Shown in pieces: positions 52,920-61,300 of a stretch of DNA of 62,934 nt. The first letter of the stretch is position 1. Every line of letters begins with the position of its first letter. The notes under the pieces were generated by a model. The model worked only from the letters and a program-made list of their open reading frames with translations, did not search any database and was not told the DNA's origin. This DNA is from Planctomycetaceae bacterium (GTDB taxonomy: Bacteria; Planctomycetota; Planctomycetia; Planctomycetales; Planctomycetaceae), in the NCBI GenBank assembly GCA_021732995.1, contig JAKFWA010000049.1, forward strand, positions 37,497-100,430. Reading direction: 5' to 3'. Made by a program: the position numbers and the translations under genes.

Positions 52920-55898
52920 ATGATGAGCATTGAGGAAGTTCTGGTCCTCGTTCCGTCGCACAGCATTGAAGACTTTCCGACCGATCTGGCCGAGAAGCCG
53001 GCGTTGAGCCTGTTGAACAGCTTTGCTGTGGCGTTTCATCCCCGCTTGTTGGCGGCGTCGGGAAAGCTGCCCGGCTGGCGACGTGCGGAAGACGCCCCGG
53101 AGGATTGCGCGGGCCGGATCTTCTTCATTCCGCTGCCGAGCGATGCCGTGGTTCCCGGCGGTTGGAAAGACAAAGCTCGCGAACAAGGGGCGACGGTCGT
53201 CAGCGGTCTGGAAGATCGCGCGAAGATGACGGCCGCAGCGATTGCCAATTTGCCAGCAGTGACTACGGCTCCGCCAAATGAAACTGCGAGCGGCGATGAT
53301 GGAGCGCTTCAACCGAACACAGAACCAGTTGAACTCGATGCGGATCTGGTTGCCGACTTTCACGCGCTGGGCACGTGCTGGCTGCTGCTTGAACTGCTGA
53401 CACGCCATATGCACCACTTCAGCAGCTACGACGAAACATTTCTGAGCAAGACATCCGTCGAGGCGGCTTATGCCGCCATCGAGGGTAAGACGGACTATGC
53501 CAAGGACCGGCTGCGAGCGTGCTTCGATCTCATGGCCGAGGCTCGCGAACGCTTCTATCCCGTCGATTGCTACCTGATCGAACTTTGTCTGCTGACGCCC
53601 GATCAAGCCAAAGAGTCGCTGAAAGACCTGTTGCGCGGAACGCTGCCGGTGAATTACTTGCTGAAAGGTGAGGACGCCGAGCAGATCGTGGCCGCGCAAC
53701 CCGAATTGCAGACACTGCTCAAAGAAGCCTGGGCTCGCGGTGCGGCGGATATAGTCGGTGGCGATCATCGCGAAGTCGCCAGCCCGCTGGTGCCGCTCGA
53801 ATCAACGCTGCATGACTTGGAGAAAGGTCGCGAGACGTTCCGACGGCTATTTGATCGGGTGCCAACAACCTGGGCGCGGCGACGATATGGATTGTCAACG
53901 CTAATACCGCAGATCTTGCAGAAGTATGGGTATCATTCCGGACTGCATGTCTTGTTAGACGACGGTATCTACCCGGATCGCGAGCAGAGTAAATTGCGCT
54001 GGGATGGGTGTGATAGCAGTTCGGTGGATGCTTATACGCGCATTCCACTGGCTGCTGACTCGGCAACGACATATTTGCGTCTCCCGCAGCGTATGGCCGA
54101 GACCATGCAGAGCGATCAAGTCGCGGCGCTCGTGTTGGCGAGATGGCCGGACGTGAAATGTCCGCTGGTGGATGATCTGCGGCGAATTCAGAAATACGCG
54201 CCGGTTCTAGGGCGAGCGGTCACGTTCGACGAGTACTTCCAGCACTCCAGCTCAACAGGCGGTTGGGGGCTGGACGACAAGAATTATCTCGCCCCGTTCT
54301 TGACGCAGGCTGTTGCCAGACGCGAGGAAAGACCGCTCAGTCGTTATGTGCAACATACGAGTAATTGTGCTCGGTATGAAGTGGCTGAATGGCAAGCCCA
54401 TGTGACTCAGGCTTTATACAGTCGTGCGATTGATGGCGAAGCGGCTTTTCAGCGTCGGGACAAGCTGGAAGCTGCTGGGCCCGATACTTACGGCATCGAC
54501 CGAACTGATGGTGCTACCGCACGTCAAGCGGCTGAGGAAATGCTCGCTGAGTATCAATCCAGGGCATCTTCTTCGGTCAGTAAACTCATACTTTCTGGCG
54601 CCGGAACAGAACGCGGATTTCTGGTGACGAACCCTTTGTCGTTTCCACGCCGTGTCGTTGTTGAACTTCCTGAATCCGGTGGGCCGCCGAAGGTGGACGG
54701 GCCGGTTAAGTCCGTGCAGTTCGACGGCACTCGCAAGCTGGTGATGGTAGACGTTCCCCCTGCGGGCTTTGCCTGGTTCGCTGATGGGCAGGGAGGAGCT
54801 ACTACAAAACCGCAGGCTGGCTCTCCGCTGGCGAATGGATTGATGCTGCAGAACGAGCTATTCGAAGTGCAGCTCAGCGACGTGACCGGCGGCCTGCAGC
54901 GGCTCAAGCATCATGGCCGGCATCCCAATCGTTTGAGCCAGCAACTGGCGTTCCGTTTCCCTCGCGAGAAGGTCTTCAAGCGTGGATCTGGCGACGATGC
55001 GGAAGAGATCAAGACCTGGTATTCGGAGATGCGTTATCGGTCCTCGCGCGTGACGAGCAGCGGGCCGCTGCTGGGCGAGATCGTGACCGCAGGCGACATC
55101 GTCGATCCGTCCGATGGGTCGAAGCTGGCCGATTTCGAGCAAACCTTCCGCGTTTGGCTGGGGCGTCCACTGCTGGAAATCGAGATTTCGATCAATCCGT
55201 TGAAGATGCCTGAAGGTGATCCGTGGAGCAACTATTTTGGATCCCGCTTCGCATGGCATGACAGCGGAGCGGCGTTCTCCGGATCGCTGTACGGGGTTGC
55301 TCAACCGCTGAAGATGGAACGTATTGAGAGCCTGGATTTCCTGGAGATCGCCAGCGACGCCGAACGCACCACGATTGTGCCGTGTGGCCTGCCGTTCCAT
55401 CGCAAGACGGGCATGCGGATGGTCGATTCGCTGCTGATCGTGGATGGCGAATCCGAGCGCAAGTTCCGGTTTGTGATCGCTCTCGACCAGAACTTCGCGG
55501 GAGAACTGACTCGCGATGTCACGTCTCCGGTTAGAGCAATCAGCACAACATCCGGGCCGCCGCGTTCGGGACCGACGGGCTGGTTCTATAAAATCGATAC
55601 CCGTCTCGTGCAGGTCACGAAGCTGATGCCTTTGATGGTGGAACCCGTCGAACGCACCAGCGATTGGGAACAACCTGAACCCGAGGTTCAGTCGCTCGGC
55701 AAGGGCTTTGCGCTGCGAATGCAGGAGACCGAAGGGCGTTACGAAAGCGTCTATCTGGAGCTGTTCCGCAGACCATCATCGGCTCGAGTTCGTGATGGTC
55801 GCGGTCGCACCATCAGCGATCTGCCGCCCAGCGGAGATGGCTTGCGCATCGAATTCAGCCCGTTCGCGATTATTGATGTCGAAGTGAAGTTCGACTGA
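52920..55898 (+). CDS. GH38 mannosidase-like protein, probably altered active site
   Basis: 992 residues, only distantly recognisable. The central region WARRRYGLSTLIPQILQKYG followed by FLAW-like KLRWDGCDSSSVDAY resembles GH38 alpha-mannosidases, where WxxDxFGHSxxxPQIL precedes a W-x-G-x-D segment. The C-terminal half is beta-rich (LQNELFEVQLSDVTGG; LPFHRKTGMRMVDSL), matching the mannosidase sandwich domains. At the position of the catalytic nucleophile Asp in GH38 this protein has Arg. So it may be inactive or have a different reaction. No signal peptide seen. The match is by eye and weak; treat the function as unknown. Confidence 0.5.
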   Translation: MMSIEEVLVLVPSHSIEDFPTDLAEKPALSLLNSFAVAFHPRLLAASGKLPGWRRAEDAPEDCAGRIFFIPLPSDAVVPGGWKDKAREQGATVVSGLEDRAKMTAAAIANLPAVTTAPPNETASGDDGALQPNTEPVELDADLVADFHALGTCWLLLELLTRHMHHFSSYDETFLSKTSVEAAYAAIEGKTDYAKDRLRACFDLMAEARERFYPVDCYLIELCLLTPDQAKESLKDLLRGTLPVNYLLKGEDAEQIVAAQPELQTLLKEAWARGAADIVGGDHREVASPLVPLESTLHDLEKGRETFRRLFDRVPTTWARRRYGLSTLIPQILQKYGYHSGLHVLLDDGIYPDREQSKLRWDGCDSSSVDAYTRIPLAADSATTYLRLPQRMAETMQSDQVAALVLARWPDVKCPLVDDLRRIQKYAPVLGRAVTFDEYFQHSSSTGGWGLDDKNYLAPFLTQAVARREERPLSRYVQHTSNCARYEVAEWQAHVTQALYSRAIDGEAAFQRRDKLEAAGPDTYGIDRTDGATARQAAEEMLAEYQSRASSSVSKLILSGAGTERGFLVTNPLSFPRRVVVELPESGGPPKVDGPVKSVQFDGTRKLVMVDVPPAGFAWFADGQGGATTKPQAGSPLANGLMLQNELFEVQLSDVTGGLQRLKHHGRHPNRLSQQLAFRFPREKVFKRGSGDDAEEIKTWYSEMRYRSSRVTSSGPLLGEIVTAGDIVDPSDGSKLADFEQTFRVWLGRPLLEIEISINPLKMPEGDPWSNYFGSRFAWHDSGAAFSGSLYGVAQPLKMERIESLDFLEIASDAERTTIVPCGLPFHRKTGMRMVDSLLIVDGESERKFRFVIALDQNFAGELTRDVTSPVRAISTTSGPPRSGPTGWFYKIDTRLVQVTKLMPLMVEPVERTSDWEQPEPEVQSLGKGFALRMQETEGRYESVYLELFRRPSSARVRDGRGRTISDLPPSGDGLRIEFSPFAIIDVEVKFD

Positions 55899-55903
55899 CC
55901 TGC

Positions 55904-55934
55904 GCGGCGGGCGAGAGCATGTTATGTCCGCCGC
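55904..55934. terminator. Hairpin between convergent genes
   Basis: GCGGCGG (55904-55910) pairs with CCGCCGC (55928-55934), 17-base loop, in the 38-base gap between the GH38-like gene and the MFS gene. Likely a bidirectional terminator, without a T-run. Confidence 0.45.
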
Positions 55935-55936
55935 CT

Positions 55937-57205
55937 TCAGTCTTTCTTGTAGTCTCGAAGCTGCGGCGCAAAGACGGCGGTGAAAGCGACTACCCCCAGG
56001 GTGCCAATGCCACCACTGACAACGGCCGCGACCGGACCGAAGAACTCGGCGACCAGCCCGGACTCAAAGCCTCCCAGTTCGTTCGATGCGCCGATGAACA
56101 GGCTATTGACTGAAGAGACTCTGCCTCGCAGTTCGTTGGGGGTGAGACGCTGTACCAGTGTGTGGCGAATCACGACGCTCACATTGTCAAAGACGCCGGT
56201 GAGGAACAGCATTAGGGTGGCCACCCACATCGAAGTCGCCAGGCCAAAGCCGATCGTCGCGAAACCAAAACCGACGACGGACCAGAGCAGTACCCGGCCT
56301 GAATGTTCGAACTTCGGAATGTGGGCAATCGCCAGTCCCATCAGGCACGCACCGGCAGCAGGAGCCAGACGCATGATGCCTAGGCCCGATGCGCCGCATT
56401 TCAAGATGTCGTCCGCGAAGACCGGTAACAACGCAGTTGCTCCGCCGAGAAGCACGGCGAACATGTCTAATGCGATCGCGGCCAGGATGGTCTGTCGCTG
56501 CCAAAGAAACTTGAAGCCCGCAAGCAAATCTTGCAGCGTGGCGCGGTTACTGGCTCCCGTCGAGAGCAACGCTTGAGGGTGCTGCTTGACGACGGAGATC
56601 GCTCCCACAAACACCATCGCGCAAGCGAAATCCAACAGGTAGACCAGAGACGGCTGGTCGTGCCACGCCAGAAATGCTCCACCGGCAGCGGGTCCGAGAA
56701 TGCACGCGAGATGAAAGCCCGTTGTGTTCCAGGTGACCGCGTTCGAGAACTCTTCGGCGGGGACAATGTTGGGGACCAGAGACGTCTTGGCCGGTTGCTG
56801 GAAGGCCTTGCACGCGCCCGTGATCAGCAGGCACAGATACATCCAGCGGTAGTCGAGCTTCCAATGTGAGATCGCCGCCAAGCCCAACGATGAGCACGCA
56901 ATCAACGACGCCGTAATCCTAACGATTGTCTGCCGATTGAAGCGGTCGGCGACGTGTCCTGTAACGAGGGCTAAACACAAGACGGGCAGGAACTGAACCA
57001 AGCCCACGAATCCGAGGACCAGCTTCGAATCTGTGCGCTGATACAACTCCCAGCCGACTGCTGTGGACTGCATCTGAACGCCGAAGACCGAGGTTACGTT
57101 CCCGAGGAAGAACGCGCGATAGCTAGGGATGCGAAACGCGGAATAAGGATCATGTGGAACCTCCGGCGGCGGTTGCTCGCTGGCGGGTTCAGTCGGTTCA
57201 CTCAT
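55937..57205 (-). CDS. MFS exporter (EntS-like)
   Basis: 422 residues, twelve predicted helices, with a Pro/Glu-rich N-terminus (SEPTEPASEQPPPEVPHDPYSAF). The MFS loop 2-3 motif GHVADRFNRQ is present, and PNELRGRVSSVNSL matches the MFS_3 (enterobactin exporter-type) subgroup. The start ATG overlaps the stop of the upstream kinase gene by four bases, so translation is coupled. Position behind a lipid/polyketide synthase suggests it exports the product or an intermediate; that is inference. Confidence 0.9.
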   Translation of the reverse strand: MSEPTEPASEQPPPEVPHDPYSAFRIPSYRAFFLGNVTSVFGVQMQSTAVGWELYQRTDSKLVLGFVGLVQFLPVLCLALVTGHVADRFNRQTIVRITASLIACSSLGLAAISHWKLDYRWMYLCLLITGACKAFQQPAKTSLVPNIVPAEEFSNAVTWNTTGFHLACILGPAAGGAFLAWHDQPSLVYLLDFACAMVFVGAISVVKQHPQALLSTGASNRATLQDLLAGFKFLWQRQTILAAIALDMFAVLLGGATALLPVFADDILKCGASGLGIMRLAPAAGACLMGLAIAHIPKFEHSGRVLLWSVVGFGFATIGFGLATSMWVATLMLFLTGVFDNVSVVIRHTLVQRLTPNELRGRVSSVNSLFIGASNELGGFESGLVAEFFGPVAAVVSGGIGTLGVVAFTAVFAPQLRDYKKD

Positions 57206-58302
57206 GATGTGCTCGTCGTCGAATCAGTGCTCACAGACTCGCGCAGCAGAGTGAGCAGACGGTCAAACGCCTCAGACAATGTGGTTTCTGGATCCTGCAG
57301 TAGTTCGTGTGTGAAGCGTTGCACGAGATCCGTTTGCCACGGTTCGGTCAGATAATCGACGCGGCTCTTGCCCGCGACTCGCGCGAGCATGCACGCGGCG
57401 AGATGCTGCACGCATTGCGACTCAAAGTTCGGACTGCGATCCAGATCTACCGCCCACGCGGGAAACTGGTTCTGACCATACAGCCCGCTGAAGTAGTTCG
57501 AGCAGAACTCTTCGGACAGTTTGATGAACTCGGCGGCACGTGTGGCATGCTTCACGGTCTTGAGCAAGAGATGCGACAGGAAGAAACCGATGTCGAAACC
57601 TGGATCTCCGTAGTGAGCGGTTTCGAAGTCGACAACGACCGGTCCGTACGAGGTCAGCAAAATGTTCTTGGGGCTGAAGTCCGCCAGCACGAGGCAATCG
57701 CGGCGCTCCATCGTGCCTGCAATGAGCTTCTGTAATGACTCGCTGACGGCAGCATCGTGCTGAGCCACGTAGCGATAGAACGGGTCCAGTCGGAGTTCAT
57801 CGAAGACCTCACGGTCGGCGAATCGAGTTGCCAGGTCTTCGTTACGACTGGAATCGCGGTGCGCTTGCGCCAGCCATGCTCCCAGCGTTTTGGCGATCTC
57901 AATATCGACGTGGCTGGCCAGTAGTTCCGCTTTCCAGACCTTATGGTCGGCCTCAATCGCCTCCATGCCGAAGAGGTAGTTCGTGCGATCCTCGAACAGC
58001 ACGCGTGGCACAGTTCCGGCAGCGGTCAGCGTTTCCAAGGCGCGCAGGGTATCGACTTCGCGCCACACGCGTTCCAGGCGGCTGAACCAGTCAATCTGGG
58101 TGCGCAACTGCTTGCGAGACTGCTTGACGACAAAGCTCACCGCAGGCGTGTCGACTCGCAGAACGAGGTTGGAAACTCCCCAGGCGAGAGCACTCGCTTT
58201 CGACTTTGCCATCGCGGTGAAGTTCAGGCCCAGCTCTGTCCAGGCGTCTTTGCCGGGACCTCGAAAGTAGTCCCAGATCGTCCGTTCGTTGACTTCAAAC
58301 AT
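57202..58302 (-). CDS. APH/choline-kinase-fold phosphotransferase
   Basis: 366 residues with the aminoglycoside phosphotransferase fold. The catalytic loop is LVLADFSPKNILL (Asp and Asn kept; the usual His before Gly-Asp is absent), and the metal-binding loop is VVVDFETAHYGDPGFDIGFFLSHL. The N-terminal lobe Lys is probably in SFVVKQSR. Related enzymes phosphorylate small molecules such as choline, ethanolamine or methylthioribose. It lies 50 bases after the PfaC-like gene, in the same direction, and overlaps the MFS gene. A role in building a lipid head group or tailoring a product is plausible, not shown. Confidence 0.85.
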   Translation of the reverse strand: MFEVNERTIWDYFRGPGKDAWTELGLNFTAMAKSKASALAWGVSNLVLRVDTPAVSFVVKQSRKQLRTQIDWFSRLERVWREVDTLRALETLTAAGTVPRVLFEDRTNYLFGMEAIEADHKVWKAELLASHVDIEIAKTLGAWLAQAHRDSSRNEDLATRFADREVFDELRLDPFYRYVAQHDAAVSESLQKLIAGTMERRDCLVLADFSPKNILLTSYGPVVVDFETAHYGDPGFDIGFFLSHLLLKTVKHATRAAEFIKLSEEFCSNYFSGLYGQNQFPAWAVDLDRSPNFESQCVQHLAACMLARVAGKSRVDYLTEPWQTDLVQRFTHELLQDPETTLSEAFDRLLTLLRESVSTDSTTSTS

Positions 58303-58352
58303 AAGGGTTCCGTCCGCTGAGCTGGTTCGTTCCGTAGAGAATCAGACCGGCG

Positions 58353-61300
58353 CTAAGTCGTTGCGTCCGTCACGATGATCTGACTCGTGGTGGCTTGCAG
58401 CGAAACATGCCCGCGACGTTCCGGATTCGCGAGCAGCCAGCCCGTATTCGTTTCCGGATCGAAGTGCACGGCCGAGGGATGAACTTCAAACCGTCGAGCG
58501 ATGTGCTCCATGCCCGCGATCCGCGGTGCCAGTTCCTGAGTCGGGCCGCTGATGCCGTACAGGCTCTCCAGAGCGCCCGGCAACCAGGCCATCAGCCGCA
58601 CATCGGCCATGTTCAGGACAGACGCATCTGCTTCGCGCTGCGAGAGGCTCATGCCCGGTACGAACTTTTTCTCGACCGCGAAGTCGTGCATCTGCCGCAT
58701 GGAGCCTCGACCAAATGGTCCGAGTGGCAGCAGCTTTTCGGTGAGCTGGAAGCGAGCCCACAACTGCGGCATCTTTGAACTGTCGAGCGTCGAAAGTTCG
58801 AAGCCAAAGGACACAAGTCCTTTCAACACATTCGCGTTCCGGATGCGGACTTCGGAGCGAATGATGCCGGATCGCGGCGTCGGTCCGAACAACTCGAGCT
58901 TTACCAGTTCATAGGGCAGGGCGGTGGTACCGGGTGGCACGGCCGGAGCCCAGCGTTTCAGGTCGCCGTGAGGAACCGCATGCAACGCTGCATCGAGTAA
59001 CGCGGGATGCAGCAAGCCAATCGGCACTGCGCCGGCACCAGCATCGAGTTCTGCGTTTGCGCCGGTGGCGCCGAGCCACACGGTCTTCGCCAGATGGAAA
59101 GCCGGGCCGTGAGCGACCATCGGAGTTTCATCAGCTCGACCAGCCTCGGTGCTGCTGAGATAGGGCGAGCGAATCTTTGCGGGACTCAAGAGTCGCGACA
59201 GAGTTGACGAGCAGCGAGTAAACGACTTCGCCAGCATCACGTGCCCGCTCGCGATCGTTTGACGGTCTGCCTTGAGCGTCACCTCAACGACCGTATTCTG
59301 GCGGTTGTCGGGTTGCAGAGTGGTTGTGATCTCCAGCTCGCGCGGACGATCACAGGTGAGCCACGTTTGGGCTTTTAAGCGTTCGATCCCAACAACACTC
59401 CAGAGGGCGTTCTTGGTTGTCGCCACCAGGTGCTGTCGCGCGGCGTTGGCCAGCATGTCGGCCATGCACATCATCGGCAGCGTCGGTGCCGTGAACGTCG
59501 GGCGATGATGGTTGATCCAGACTTCCACATCGGGATCGAATGTGCGAACGACGGTGCGGACGTTGGGATCAGCCGAAGGCAGTGCAACGAAAGCTCCTGC
59601 GGATGGTTGCACTGGCTCGAACGCCGTAGGCATTGGCTGAGGAATAGGCGCCGCAGCTAACGGTTCATCGGCTGATTCCTCGTCGGCATAGACGCTGTCC
59701 GACTCGGTCTCCGCCAGAGGTTCCTCGCGATCTTCGAGAGCCTCTTCGCTACTCAGGCTTTGTGACTCGCTGGAGTTTGCAAGCTCCTCGTCGAGTTCGG
59801 CGTCAGCGTCGTCTGGATCCTCATCGGATTCTGTCGCGTCGTGGAGCAGTGCTTCGAGGTCGCCTTCGTCGGTTGTTGTGGCTTGATGCTCGGTGATTTC
59901 GTCCTGCTCAGCTTCGTGCGATTGCCGCTCTGCGAGGTCGTCTTTCAGCAGATCTTCCAGATCGCCGGCCGTGTTGGTCACCTGCTGCTCATCAAAGGAC
60001 TCGCCGTGGTCGCTGCCGGGGGGCAGTTCCGCGAGGCTATCAGCGGCGAATGCTTCCCCGACTTCTTCGAGGTCGTCCTCGTCGTCGAAGTCGTCGTCCT
60101 CGTAATCATCCAGCGACTCGGCGACTTCGTCATCGAACTCTTCGGCTTCGCGCGCCGCGGCTTCATCAATCAGGCCTTCCAGCTCGTCCAGTACGTCGGA
60201 GAGATCAAAGTCGTCGTTTTCTTCGGGCGTTTCCGCGACCTCCGCAGGTACGGACTCTGTGGCAACAGGGGGCTCGATGGGCAAACTCTGCGGCGCGGGT
60301 GGCGCTTGAGTCGTCGCTTGAGGTTGCTGAGTCGCCGCGACGAGCGCTTCGAGGACCTGGTCCGCTGCAGCGTAGACCGTTTGCGGCTTGGTTACGCTTG
60401 GATCTTTGGCGCCGAGCCGCGCTGTCGGATCGAGGCCCTTCACCAGAATCGGAGTTGCATTGCGAGCCAGCATCCGGCTGCGCAGCGAATTCATTTTCGG
60501 CTGGGCTTCTTGAGTTGCTTCAGTTGCAGCGTCGTCTATCGGTGGCTGTGCCGATGGCTTTGGCGCCGCTGGTTGGACCTGAGCGATCGCGCTCGCAGGT
60601 ACGGGAGCAGCCGTCGCGGCAATTGGCGCTGGCTGCGGCTTCACTGGAGCTTCTGCTTTCGGTGCAGGTTTCACGGGAGTCGGTGTGGTCACCGCCGCTG
60701 CTGGTGTGAGTGGCTTTACGGGTGCTGGTGCGGCTGCGGGTTTGATTGCCGCTGACTGCACGGCTTGCGGAGCAGTCGCCCGCGCCGGTGCGGTGCTGGG
60801 CTCAGGCTTCGGAGCCGCAACGCTGGGAGCGGTCACGGAGGTGGAAGGCGCCACTGCGGCTGGACGCTCCTGCAGAACGGGCTTTGCGGCAGACTCCTTA
60901 CGGGGATGGGGCTGACTGTCTCCGACGATCCGCATGCCGATGCGGGAGATGAGGTAGATGCACAGTCCGTCGCACCACAAGCGGGCTTCGGCAAAGGCCG
61001 TCACGCTGCGGTCGGCGCGTTGCAATTCCAGAATGTCCAACGTGAGGGTCACGCGCTTGTTCTTCGGCCCCACTTGTCCGCGATAGGTCCAGACCGATTC
61101 CTCGTTGGTCGCGATGGCTTCGAAGCGCGGATTGTTCAAGCCGCGATCCAGCCCGCCGAGTTGCATCGCTGCCTGCAGCAGGTTCAGCATGCCTTGCACG
61201 CCGAGCGACCCAGCCTGCACGGCGTCTGAATAGAAGTGTGCCTTGAAGTACCAGGCTGCTGGATCGACATCTTGCTCAGAGCGGATGCGTCCCAGGCCAG

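Noticed and set aside
59841-60755. Plus-strand frame opposite the PfaC-like acidic linker
   Set aside because: Compositional shadow of the Asp/Glu- and Pro/Ala-rich linker on the minus strand.
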